Assembly (NCBI GenBank): GCA_964622035.1
Contig: CAZUPF010000002.1
Location: forward strand, 1-34,611
Direction of reading: 5' to 3'
DNA: 34,611 nt
From: CAZUPF01 sp964622035
Lineage (GTDB): Bacteria; Patescibacteriota; WWE3; JAUXAW01; JAYEID01
The notes under the pieces were generated by a model. That model did no database searches and was not told the DNA's origin. It saw only the letters and a list, made by a program, of their open reading frames with translations. This document shows, one piece after another, positions 7,829 through 14,914 of this stretch; position 1 is the stretch's first letter; each line of letters starts with the position of its first letter. Both the position numbers and the translations under genes were made by a program.

Positions 7829-7841
7829 TATTTGACCAATC

Positions 7842-8387
7842 ATGATATTAGAGGAGCGTTTTAAAAAAGAATTGGTTTCGGAGTTAGCCAAAACATTGGG
7901 GGTCTCCAACCTGCTGGCCGTTCCCCGACCCACCAAGATTGTGGTTAATATGGGCTTGGGACGAGCGAAAGAAACCAAGGGCCTTTTGGACGAGTCGCAG
8001 GCAGATTTGGCGAGGATTACCGGGCAGCAGCCTAATATTCGGCGGGCGCGGAGGGATGAGTCTGGTTGGAATCTCCGAAAGGGGGAACCAATCGGTTTAG
8101 CGGTGACTCTGCGGGGGCGGAGGATGTGGGATTTTCTGGAAAAGCTGGTAAGGGCGGTGCTTCCAAGGGTTCGGGATTTCCACGGGTTGGGGCGGGCGTC
8201 CTTTGACGGGCACGGCAACTACAGTATTGGTTTTGATGAGCACACCTGCTTTCCAGAGATCGATCCCAACGAAGTAAGCGTTTTGCGAGGGTTGGAGATA
8301 ACTATTGTTACTAATGCTCGGGAGGACGAGGGTGGCTACCAGCTGCTTAAGGCGTTGGGGGTACCATTTAGAGAAGAGAATTCCTAA
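7842..8387 (+). CDS. rplE: 50S ribosomal protein L5 (uL5)
   Basis: uL5 binds 5S rRNA in the central protuberance. The 181-residue product has normal length and the family pattern PRPTKIVVNMGLGRA, TGQQPNIRRARRDESGWNLRKGEPIGLAVTLRG, PRVRDFHGLGRASFDGHGNYSIGFDEHTCFPEID and an ending with VTNAREDEGGYQLLKALGVPF. It follows rplX by 13 bases. Confidence 0.97.
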   Translation: MILEERFKKELVSELAKTLGVSNLLAVPRPTKIVVNMGLGRAKETKGLLDESQADLARITGQQPNIRRARRDESGWNLRKGEPIGLAVTLRGRRMWDFLEKLVRAVLPRVRDFHGLGRASFDGHGNYSIGFDEHTCFPEIDPNEVSVLRGLEITIVTNAREDEGGYQLLKALGVPFREENS

Positions 8388-8399
8388 GGAGGTTATATT

Positions 8400-8585
8400 G
8401 TGGCTAAGACGTCTTTGATTGTAAAACAAAAAAGAGCTAATAAGTTCGCCAGCCGAAACTACACGCGGTGCGCCCTCTGTGGTCGGTCTCGGGCTTATAT
8501 GCGCAAGTTTGGGGTGTGCCGGGTATGCTTTCGGGAGATGGCTTTAGAGGGGGAGTTACCGGGAGTAAAGAAAGCGAGTTGGTAG
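8400..8585 (+). CDS. rpsN: 30S ribosomal protein S14, zinc type (uS14)
   Basis: uS14 is a head protein of the small subunit. The 61-residue length and the two cysteine pairs (CALC, CRVC, about residues 24-43) mark the short zinc-binding form. The GTG start is decided by a strong Shine-Dalgarno, AAGGAGG, nine bases upstream, and by the usual N-terminal MAKTSLIVKQKR. rpsH begins two bases after the stop. Confidence 0.96.
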   Translation: MAKTSLIVKQKRANKFASRNYTRCALCGRSRAYMRKFGVCRVCFREMALEGELPGVKKASW

Positions 8586-8587
8586 CT

Positions 8588-8983
8588 ATGGATCCAATTG
8601 CTGATTTGCTGACAATAATTAGAAATGCTCAGGCGGTGGGGAAAGAAAAAGTAGAGCTTCCTCACTCCACGGCCAAAGAGGTCTTATCTCGGCTCCTTAA
8701 GGATAACGGGTACCTCAGTGATGTGCGAGTTTTTAAGGTGTCTGGTAAGGTTTACAAGCGGCTGAGCTTAACGCTTAGGTATATCGCTGGGCGGCCGGCG
8801 GTGGGGCACATAGAACTGGTTTCGAAGCCTGGTAAACGCGTCTATGCTAGTCGGGATAAGCTTCCTCAGGCTCTGCGGGGGGGAGTGGGTATAGTTATCG
8901 TTTCTACTTCTCGGGGTCTTATGACTAGCGCTGAGGCTCGGAAGCGAAATTTGGGTGGTGAGGTTATTTGCCAAGTTTGGTGA
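8588..8983 (+). CDS. rpsH: 30S ribosomal protein S8 (uS8)
   Basis: uS8 binds the central domain of 16S rRNA and in E. coli represses the spc operon. The 131-residue product starts with the signature MDPIADLLTIIRNAQAVGKE and ends with the conserved GVGIVIVSTSRGLMTSAEARKRNLGGEVICQVW. The open frame reaches back into rpsN to 8468, but the ATG at 8588 gives the standard N-terminus. Confidence 0.97.
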   Translation: MDPIADLLTIIRNAQAVGKEKVELPHSTAKEVLSRLLKDNGYLSDVRVFKVSGKVYKRLSLTLRYIAGRPAVGHIELVSKPGKRVYASRDKLPQALRGGVGIVIVSTSRGLMTSAEARKRNLGGEVICQVW

Positions 8984-8994
8984 GGTAACTAATT

Positions 8995-9558
8995 ATGTCT
9001 AGAATAGGTAAACAACCGATTAAGATTCCCGAGGCAGTGGGGGTGGATATTGCGGAGGGAAAGGTCACCTTCTCTGGTCCCAAGGGAGAGCTTTCCTGTC
9101 TGGTTCGCCCAGAGGTGGAAGTGGTGGCCGAGGGTGGCGAGCTGCGGGTAACCAGGAAGTCTAATTCGCAGTTGGCACGCGCTCTCCACGGAACGACGAG
9201 AGCCATTTTGGCTAACGCGGTTGTTGGGGTTGAATCGGGTTATGAGCGGCACCTGATTATGGAGGGGTTGGGGTACCGAGCGCGGGTGGAAGGTGGGGGC
9301 ATTATTTTAGAGGTGGGCTTTTCCCACCCGAATATTTATAAGGCGCCGGAGGGTATTGAGTTTCGGGTAGAGGGTAACCAAGAGATCACCGTCTCTGGGG
9401 TAAATAAGGAGTTGGTTGGTAGAGTAGCTGCGGAACTTAGGGCGGTCCGTCCCCCCGAACCTTACAAAGGGAAAGGTATTCGCTATGTGGATGAGGTCGT
9501 GCGTCGGAAGGCGGGGAAAACGGCGGGCGCAGCGGGAGGTTTAGGGGACACAATCTAA
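8995..9558 (+). CDS. rplF: 50S ribosomal protein L6 (uL6)
   Basis: uL6 lies near the factor-binding site of the large subunit. The 187-residue product begins SRIGKQPIKIPEAVGVDI and contains two repeats of the L6 fold, ending with the C-terminal signature PEPYKGKGIRYVDEVVRRKAGKT. A weak TGAGGT precedes the ATG. Confidence 0.97.
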   Translation: MSRIGKQPIKIPEAVGVDIAEGKVTFSGPKGELSCLVRPEVEVVAEGGELRVTRKSNSQLARALHGTTRAILANAVVGVESGYERHLIMEGLGYRARVEGGGIILEVGFSHPNIYKAPEGIEFRVEGNQEITVSGVNKELVGRVAAELRAVRPPEPYKGKGIRYVDEVVRRKAGKTAGAAGGLGDTI

Positions 9559-9560
9559 TC

Positions 9561-9914
9561 ATGATTAAGGTGCGGCAGTACAAAAACAATCGAATACGGC
9601 GGGCTTTGCGGATGAGAAAGAAGGTGCGGGGGACGGCGGGGCGGCCGCGTTTGGCGGTCTTTCGCTCCAACTTTCACATCTACAGCCAGCTTATTGATGA
9701 CCGACAGGGTCAGACCCTGGTTTCTGCCTCGGATTTTGATCTTAAGAAACGGAGTGATCGGATGGAGAACGCGCGGGCGGTGGGAAAGACCCTAGCTGAT
9801 CGGGCGCGGGGTGCGGGGGTAACTAAAATTGTCTTTGATCGTCGGGGCTACCGTTACCACGGTCGAGTTAAGGCGTTGGCCGAGGGCGCGCGGGAAGGGG
9901 GGTTGGAGTTTTAA
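9561..9914 (+). CDS. rplR: 50S ribosomal protein L18 (uL18)
   Basis: uL18 helps 5S rRNA dock on the large subunit. The 117-residue product has a basic N-terminus, then RLAVFRSNFHIYSQLIDDRQGQTLVSAS and the C-terminal VFDRRGYRYHGRVKALAEGAREGGLEF typical of the family. It abuts rpsE, which starts at the next base after the stop. Confidence 0.97.
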   Translation: MIKVRQYKNNRIRRALRMRKKVRGTAGRPRLAVFRSNFHIYSQLIDDRQGQTLVSASDFDLKKRSDRMENARAVGKTLADRARGAGVTKIVFDRRGYRYHGRVKALAEGAREGGLEF

Positions 9915-10385
9915 ATGGTTGAAACTAACGAAGCAAAAAACTTGGCGGAGAAGGTAATTGAAATTAAGCGGGTTTCTAAGAAGACTGAGGGGGGTAACCG
10001 TTTCAGCTTCACGGCTTTGATGGCCGTTGGTGATCGGGCGGGTACTGTGGGGGTTGGTTTGGGTAAGGCGCCGAATGTGCGCGCCGCTATTGAGAAAGGT
10101 ACTAGAATAGCCAAGAAGAAGCTGTCTAAGGTGCCGCGTTCCGGGGGAACAATCCCTTTTCCGATGGAGGTTAGGTGCGGTGCGGCCCACCTTCTCCTGC
10201 GGCCGGCCCCCTCCGGTTTCGGAATCGTTGCCGGTGGTCCGGTGCGGGCGATAATGGAGTTGGCAGGGGTTAGGGATGTCTCGAGCAAGATTTTGGGGAG
10301 TCGGAGTAAGGCGGCCAATGTACGGGCCATCCTCAAGGCTTTTCAGCAGTTACAGGAGCTGGTGGAGAAATATGAATCTTTCTAG
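9915..10385 (+). CDS. rpsE: 30S ribosomal protein S5 (uS5)
   Basis: uS5 takes part in decoding accuracy and the mRNA entry site. The 156-residue product shows the double-stranded RNA-binding-like N-domain (FTALMAVGDRAGTVGVGLGKAPNVRAAIEKG) and the C-domain (LRPAPSGFGIVAGGPVRAIMELAGVRDVSSKILGSRSKANV-like). The stop overlaps rplO by 14 bases. In most bacteria rpmD (uL30) would lie between them; there is no room for it here. Confidence 0.97.
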   Translation: MVETNEAKNLAEKVIEIKRVSKKTEGGNRFSFTALMAVGDRAGTVGVGLGKAPNVRAAIEKGTRIAKKKLSKVPRSGGTIPFPMEVRCGAAHLLLRPAPSGFGIVAGGPVRAIMELAGVRDVSSKILGSRSKAANVRAILKAFQQLQELVEKYESF

Positions 10386-10782
10386 TTTGCCAAAGATTGG
10401 AAAAAGAAAAAAGAAGCGGGTGGGCCGTGGTTATGGGAGTGGCAAGGGCGGTCACACCGTCGGTCGGGGGCAGAAGGGCCAGAAGTCCCGCTCGGGCGGG
10501 GGACCTAAAAAGGAACGAATGTATGGTAAGCCCAAAACCTTTTCGCCCCCCAAGAGAAAAGAGCCGGAAATTCTGGATGTTTCGCGGCTGAATGCTTTTG
10601 CGGACGGGAGCGTTGTCAGCCCGCAGGTGTTGGTGGAGAAGGGTTTCGTTAGAAAAATTACTCGGGATGGGGTGAAACTTTTGGGTCGGGGTGAGCTTGA
10701 GAAGAAGCTCATGATTAAGGATGTGGCGGTTTCAGCGGGGGCGAGAGTGAAAATTGAGGGAGCCGGCGGAAGCATTGAATGA
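10372..10782 (+). CDS. rplO: 50S ribosomal protein L15 (uL15)
   Basis: uL15 is a late assembly protein of the large subunit. The product from ATG 10372 is 136 residues: a Gly/Lys-rich N-terminal extension (KKRVGRGYGSGKGGHTVGRGQKGQKSR) and a C-terminal globular part with VLVEKGFV and GVKLLGRGELEKKLMIKDVAVSAGARVKIE. The open frame extends upstream inside rpsE but that part is not L15-like. The stop overlaps secY by four bases. Confidence 0.96.
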   Translation: MNLSSLPKIGKRKKKRVGRGYGSGKGGHTVGRGQKGQKSRSGGGPKKERMYGKPKTFSPPKRKEPEILDVSRLNAFADGSVVSPQVLVEKGFVRKITRDGVKLLGRGELEKKLMIKDVAVSAGARVKIEGAGGSIE

Positions 10783-12050
10783 TAGCGAAGCTTTTAGCTA
10801 TTTTTAGAATCAAGGACCTGCGGCGGAAGATCCTCTTCACTTTGGGGGCCATTGCGGCCTACCGGTTCGCGGCCAGCATTCCTATCCCGGGCGTAGATGT
10901 GGCCGCTTTGCAGCAGCTCTTTCAGTCTAATCGTTTTTTAGGTCTTCTGGATATGCTTTCCGGGGGGGCAATGCAGCAATTCTCGGTTGTTAGTTTGGGC
11001 TTGAATCCGTACATTAACGCCTCGATCATTTTGCAGCTCTTGACTATGGTCTTCCCGCGTTTGGAGGAGCTTTTTAAGGAGGGAGAGTATGGGCGAGAGA
11101 AAAACTCACAGTACACGAGATTTTTGACAGTGCCTCTGGCCATACTCCAGGGAGTCGGTATGCATGTTCTGCTCAAGCGGCAAGGGGCGGTAGCTCCCCT
11201 CCCCGCTCTGTCTCTGGTGCTGTTTGTGCTCACTTTAGTTGGAGGGGTGGTGTTTCTGGTTTGGCTGGGGGGTTTGATCTCGGAGTACGGTTTGGGCAAC
11301 GGGAGTTCGGTTATAATTTCGGTGGGGATTCTTAGCCGCGTCCCGCTCGACTTTGGGCGCGTTATCTCGGTTTTAACTCCGGAGAGTACGCCCGGGTTTT
11401 TAGCTTACTTAGTGTTCTTCTTGGGGCTGATAGCGGCTATCGTACTAGTGGAGGAGGGTACTCGGCGGATTGAGATAAAGTATGCTCGGCGGATTAGAGG
11501 GCAACGGGGGGCGCACGAAACCTATCTTCCTCTGCGGGTAAACCAGGCCGGAGTGATGCCGATCATCTTTGCCGGTTCTTTGGTCCTCATTCCTTCGATG
11601 GTCTCGGGGTACCTAGGGGGAGCAGTACCCTCTGGTTTGAGCTCGTTTTTGGGTGGCGTGGTCCGGGTGCTCAGCCCGGGAACGGTTACTTATAATTTCA
11701 TCTATTTTCTTTTGGTGGTCGGCTTTACCTATTTTTACACGGCAGTCACTTTCAATCCCGAACAGATCGCTGAGGATATCAAGAAGCACGGCGGCTTTGT
11801 TCCGGGGATCCGCCCGGGGCGGGCGACGGCCGGACATTTGAATTGGGTGCTAACCCGGATCACCTTAGCCGGAGCCGTTTTTCTGGGAGTGGTGGCTGTT
11901 CTGCCCTCGCTGGTTTCTCAATTCTCGGGGATGGCGGCGTTGTCTTTGGGTGGGACAGGTCTGTTAATTGTTGTCTCGGTGGTTTTGGAGATTTTGAAAC
12001 GCATCGAGGCGCGGTTGGTAATGAGTGACTACGCTGGTTTTTTGAAGTAA
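10779..12050 (+). CDS. secY: Protein translocase subunit SecY
   Basis: SecY forms the membrane channel for secreted and inner-membrane proteins. The 423-residue product has about ten hydrophobic segments. Recognisable landmarks are RRKILFTLGAIAAYRFAASIPIPGVD at the first helix, the plug region LGLLDMLSGGAMQQFSVVSLGLNPYINASIILQLL, SEYGLGNGSSVIISVGI, and the cytosolic loop with YARRIRGQRGAHETYLPLRVNQAGVMPIIFA and the late FNPEQIAEDIKKHGGFVPGIRPGRAT. It overlaps rplO and shares one base with the next gene, the ybaB-like ORF. Confidence 0.97.
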   Translation: MIAKLLAIFRIKDLRRKILFTLGAIAAYRFAASIPIPGVDVAALQQLFQSNRFLGLLDMLSGGAMQQFSVVSLGLNPYINASIILQLLTMVFPRLEELFKEGEYGREKNSQYTRFLTVPLAILQGVGMHVLLKRQGAVAPLPALSLVLFVLTLVGGVVFLVWLGGLISEYGLGNGSSVIISVGILSRVPLDFGRVISVLTPESTPGFLAYLVFFLGLIAAIVLVEEGTRRIEIKYARRIRGQRGAHETYLPLRVNQAGVMPIIFAGSLVLIPSMVSGYLGGAVPSGLSSFLGGVVRVLSPGTVTYNFIYFLLVVGFTYFYTAVTFNPEQIAEDIKKHGGFVPGIRPGRATAGHLNWVLTRITLAGAVFLGVVAVLPSLVSQFSGMAALSLGGTGLLIVVSVVLEILKRIEARLVMSDYAGFLK

Positions 12051-12316
12051 TGTTCGATAAAGCCAAGGATTTGTACAAGTTAAAACAACGAGCGGATCTG
12101 CTGAAAAAGAAAATGGCCCAGGTGGTGGTTGAGGTGGAGGTGCGGGGGGCTAAGGTTACCATGCGGGGGGATCAGACGGTGGATGAGGTGCTTCTCGATG
12201 GGCAGGTCCAGGCGGATCTGAGGAAGGCGCTCAATAAGGCGGTTAAGAAATCACAGAAAGAGGTGGCGAAGAAAATGCGGGGAGACTTTTCTGACTTTAG
12301 TTTGCCGGGGATGTAG
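12050..12316 (+). CDS. YbaB/EbfC-family nucleoid-associated protein
   Basis: The 88-residue product resembles the YbaB/EbfC family, small dimeric DNA-binding proteins with a helix-strand-strand-strand-helix fold. Seen here are an N-terminal basic helix (KAKDLYKLKQRADLLKKKMAQV), a strand-rich middle (VVVEVEVRGAKVTMRGDQTVDEVLLD) and a C-terminal basic helix (ALNKAVKKSQKEVAKKMRGDF). Family members elsewhere usually sit next to dnaX and recR, so the position between secY and adk is unusual. It starts in a TAATG overlap with secY, so translation is probably coupled. The assignment rests on overall pattern only. Confidence 0.7.
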   Translation: MFDKAKDLYKLKQRADLLKKKMAQVVVEVEVRGAKVTMRGDQTVDEVLLDGQVQADLRKALNKAVKKSQKEVAKKMRGDFSDFSLPGM

Positions 12317-12320
12317 GGTT

Positions 12321-12869
12321 ATGAATATTGTGATCATGGGCTCACCGGGCTCGGGAAAATCTACCCAAGCAGAGCTTCTGGCGGAGGAGCTAGGCCTACA
12401 GCGACTTTCTACGGGAGGTGTTTGCCGCCAGCTACGCCGGGAGGACTCGGAGCTGGGGCGACGAGTTCGAGCGGTTTATGATAAGGGGGAGTTGGTAAGT
12501 GATCAGGAGATGCTCCAGCTTCTTAATTGGGCGCTGGCCAAGCCGGCTTATCAGGGAGGATTTATCTTGGATGGGTATCCGCGTAATCTTTGGCAGGTCG
12601 AAAATGCTCCCCGGGCGTTTGATCGGGTGATCTACCTCGCTGTTTCTGATGAGGAGGGGCTTAAGCGGTTGCTGGGGCGGGCGGAGAAGGCGGGGCGGGC
12701 GGATGATACTCCTGAGGTGATCGCCGATCGGTTGGAAATTTATCATGGGGAGACGGAGCCGGTGTTGGATTACTACCGTCGGCAGGGAATTTTGGAGGAA
12801 GTTGATGGGGAGCGATCCGTGGCGGATATTTTTGAGGATATTCTGTCCCGATTGGAAGGGCAGAAATGA
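12321..12869 (+). CDS. adk: Adenylate kinase
   Basis: Adenylate kinase balances ATP, ADP and AMP in the cytoplasm. The 182-residue product contains the P loop GSPGSGKST (about residues 7-15), the AMP site LSTGGVCRQLRRE, GGFILDGYPRN (about residues 73-83) and the late RLEIYHGETEPVLDYYR. The LID region (LGRAEKAGRADDTPEVI) is the short, cysteine-free form. It keeps the common secY-adk-map neighbourhood, and its stop overlaps map (ATGA). Confidence 0.95.
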   Translation: MNIVIMGSPGSGKSTQAELLAEELGLQRLSTGGVCRQLRREDSELGRRVRAVYDKGELVSDQEMLQLLNWALAKPAYQGGFILDGYPRNLWQVENAPRAFDRVIYLAVSDEEGLKRLLGRAEKAGRADDTPEVIADRLEIYHGETEPVLDYYRRQGILEEVDGERSVADIFEDILSRLEGQK

Positions 12870-13684
12870 TTGTTTTGAAATCGGCGGAGGAGCTGGCGGT
12901 TATGGAGAGGGCGGGGAAGATTACGGCGCAAGTTATCGGGGAGGTTTTGGCGCGGGCGGAGCCGGGGGTGAATACTTGGGATCTGGATCAGTTCGCGGAG
13001 AAAAGGATCCGTGAGCTAGGTGGGGAGCCGGGGTTTAAGAAGGTGGCCGGTTACGACTTTGCCACCTGCATCAATATTAATGAGGGGCTAGTTCACGGTA
13101 TTCCCACTCGGGATTTGATTGTCAAGGAGGGTGATATTGTCAGCGTCGATGCTGGCGCTTTCTATGGGGGGTTTCATACTGACTCGGCGTGGACTAAACT
13201 AGTTAAAGGTGAAAACCCGCCGGCCGGCCCGCTTCGCAGCGAGGCGGGCGAGGCAGGGTTAAAAGCTAAAAGTTATGAGGAGCGGGAGGGTTTTCTGGAT
13301 GTGGGAATACGGGCTTTAGAGCGGGCGATTGCGCAGTGCCGGGTGGGTAATTTTGTTGGGGATATTTCGGAGGCGATTCAGTCGGTGGTTGAGGGGGCCG
13401 GGTTCAGTGTAGTTCGTGATTTGGTGGGCCACGGGGTTGGTAGGGAGCTGCATGAGGACCCGCAAATTCCTTGTTTTGGGGTGGGGGGAGAAGGGGCGCA
13501 GCTCGTTGTGGGGATGGTTTTAGCCATCGAGGTGCTTTACACTTGGGGAAACTCGGGGATAGATGCGGCCGATGACGGCTGGACAGTGGTAACTAAGGAC
13601 CGATCCCTGGCAGCGATTTTCGAAAAAACGGTAGCGATTACGGAAACTGGGACCCGGGTAGTGACCAAAACATTGACCCTATAG
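12866..13684 (+). CDS. map: Methionine aminopeptidase, type I, with an internal palindrome-encoded insert
   Basis: Map removes the N-terminal methionine of new proteins using two metal ions. The 272-residue product has the expected ligands: H78 in VHGIP, D95 in SVDAG, D106 in HTDSAW, H189 in GHGVGRELHEDP, E222 in AIEV and E260 in ITETG. Between the second aspartate and the next helix (about residues 115-137) there is an extra segment, NPPAGPLRSEAGEAGLK, with no counterpart in the E. coli enzyme. It is encoded by a GC-rich palindrome and is best explained as an in-frame repeat insertion in a surface loop. The gene overlaps adk, and the promoter for infA lies over its last codons. Confidence 0.95.
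   Translation: MIVLKSAEELAVMERAGKITAQVIGEVLARAEPGVNTWDLDQFAEKRIRELGGEPGFKKVAGYDFATCININEGLVHGIPTRDLIVKEGDIVSVDAGAFYGGFHTDSAWTKLVKGENPPAGPLRSEAGEAGLKAKSYEEREGFLDVGIRALERAIAQCRVGNFVGDISEAIQSVVEGAGFSVVRDLVGHGVGRELHEDPQIPCFGVGGEGAQLVVGMVLAIEVLYTWGNSGIDAADDGWTVVTKDRSLAAIFEKTVAITETGTRVVTKTLTL
13214..13260 (+). repeat. GC-rich palindromic element inside map
   Basis: The core is an 11-bp inverted repeat, GCCCGCTTCGC (13227-13237) against GCGAGGCGGGC (13239-13249), with one G-T pair. An outer AACCC (13214-13218) faces GGGTT (13256-13260). It stays in frame and encodes the extra loop in methionine aminopeptidase. Its GC content and symmetry set it apart from the flanking coding sequence, which fits a small mobile palindrome of the Rickettsia palindromic element kind; that comparison is by analogy only. 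Confidence 0.65.
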
Positions 13685-13701
13685 GGGCCGTATGGTAGAA
13701 T
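13673..13701 (+). promoter_or_regulatory. Promoter for infA-rpmJ-alpha operon
   Basis: TTGACC (13673-13678) and TAGAAT (13696-13701) are separated by 17 bp, a near-consensus sigma-70 arrangement lying over the last codons of map. The resulting leader of about 40 bases holds a CAGG sequence that can pair with either of two downstream CCTG copies and ends in six Ts directly before the infA ATG, so some leader control is possible. Confidence 0.7.
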
Positions 13702-13746
13702 ACTTGGGGCTCAGGTTTAAGTACGAAAGCCTGGTGCCTGTTTTTT

Positions 13747-13965
13747 ATGGCGAAGCAAGAGCTAGTTAAGGCCTCCGGAAAGGTTGAAAAAGCCCTTCCC
13801 AATGCCACTTTTGAGGTGGCAATGGTGGATGGTAGCACCGTCTTGGCGCGGACTTCGGGAAAGATGCGCCGGTTTCGGATTCACATTCTGCCGGGGGACA
13901 GGGTGGATGTAGAGATGAGTAAGCACGATTTGACGCGGGGGAGGATTGTCTACCGGTATAAGTAG
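13747..13965 (+). CDS. infA: Translation initiation factor IF-1
   Basis: IF-1 blocks the A site during initiation. The 72-residue product has the S1-like OB-fold pattern ASGKVEKALPNATFEVAMVDG, SGKMRRFRIHILPGDRVDVEMS and DLTRGRIVYRYK. There is no Shine-Dalgarno; the ATG directly follows a run of six Ts. It heads a transcript with its own promoter and is followed by rpmJ, as is usual for the alpha operon. Confidence 0.96.
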   Translation: MAKQELVKASGKVEKALPNATFEVAMVDGSTVLARTSGKMRRFRIHILPGDRVDVEMSKHDLTRGRIVYRYK

Positions 13966-13978
13966 TGGGTGCCTTGTT

Positions 13979-14092
13979 ATGAAAGTTCGCGCTAGCGTTA
14001 AGAAAATTTGTAGTAAATGTAAAGTTGTCCGCCGTAAAGGTGTTGTGAGGGTAATTTGCGAGAATCCGAAGCATAAGCAGCGGCAGGGTTAG
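13979..14092 (+). CDS. rpmJ: 50S ribosomal protein L36 (bL36)
   Basis: bL36 is a 37-residue zinc-binding protein of the large subunit. The translation starts MKVRASVKKICSKCK and ends ICENPKHKQRQG, with the ligands C11, C14, C27 and H32 of the zinc form present. It lies 13 bases after infA and 12 bases before rpsM. Confidence 0.95.
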   Translation: MKVRASVKKICSKCKVVRRKGVVRVICENPKHKQRQG

Positions 14093-14104
14093 GAAAGCGT
14101 AATC

Positions 14105-14488
14105 ATGGCCAGAATTGCAGGAGTAACCATACCCGATGACAAACAAATCGCGATCGCTCTCACCCACGTGCGGGGGGTGGGGAGGTCCGCCGCCGCCCGA
14201 GTTTTGAGCGAGGCCGGGGTGGATGTAAGTACTCGGGCTAAGGATGTTTCACCAGAAGATATAGCGCGAATACAAAAAATTGTGGAGGGTACCTGCGAGG
14301 TGGAGGGGGCGCTGGCGCGCAAGGAGCGGATGAGTTTGAAAAGGCTTAAGGACATTAGGTGTTATCGCGGGTTACGCCATGAGCGCAATCTTCCAGTTCG
14401 TGGCCAGCGGACAAAGACTAACGCCCGGACTCGCAAGGGGAAAAAGCGAGCTATTGGCGGGACGGGGATAGTGAGGGGAGGGCACTAG
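14105..14488 (+). CDS. rpsM: 30S ribosomal protein S13 (uS13)
   Basis: uS13 bridges the 30S head to the 50S subunit. The 127-residue product has MARIAGVTIPDDKQIAIALTHVRGVG (helix-hairpin-helix), then LKDIRCYRGLRHERNLPVRGQRTKTNARTRKGKKRAIGG, the family's most conserved part. The stop is three bases before rpsK. Confidence 0.97.
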   Translation: MARIAGVTIPDDKQIAIALTHVRGVGRSAAARVLSEAGVDVSTRAKDVSPEDIARIQKIVEGTCEVEGALARKERMSLKRLKDIRCYRGLRHERNLPVRGQRTKTNARTRKGKKRAIGGTGIVRGGH

Positions 14489-14491
14489 TCA

Positions 14492-14896
14492 ATGGCAAAG
14501 AAAACGGCTGCTAAAAAAGTGACGAAGAAGAAGAAGGCTCGCCAGGTAGTTTCCGAGGAGGGACAAGTGCGGATTACCGCAACTTTTAATAATACCCTTA
14601 TTACGGTTACCGATTTGATGGGGAATAAGGTTTGTGGGGGGAGTGCCGGGACAGTCGGTTTCAAGGGGACGAGAAAATCTACCCCTTTCGCTGCTTCGCA
14701 GGCCTCCGCGCAAGTGGCTGTTGAGGCGGCAAAGAAAGGCGTTCGGCGGGTACATGTCTTGGTTAAAGGGCCAGGGATGGGAAGGAATATCGCGATTAAA
14801 TCTTTAAAGACCGGGGGGCTAAATGTCCTATCGATAAAGGATATAACGGCTATGCCCCATAACGGATGCCGACCTAAAAAGAGGCGGCGGGTGTAA
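14492..14896 (+). CDS. rpsK: 30S ribosomal protein S11 (uS11)
   Basis: uS11 lies on the 30S platform near the E site. The 134-residue product has a lysine-rich N-terminal tail, then ITATFNNTLITVTDLMGNKVCGGSAGTVGFKGTRKSTPFAA and ends with IKSLKTGGLNVLSIKDITAMPHNGCRPKKRRRV, all standard for the family. Confidence 0.97.
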   Translation: MAKKTAAKKVTKKKKARQVVSEEGQVRITATFNNTLITVTDLMGNKVCGGSAGTVGFKGTRKSTPFAASQASAQVAVEAAKKGVRRVHVLVKGPGMGRNIAIKSLKTGGLNVLSIKDITAMPHNGCRPKKRRRV

Positions 14897-14914
14897 GGGC
14901 TTTTAGTTTCTATT

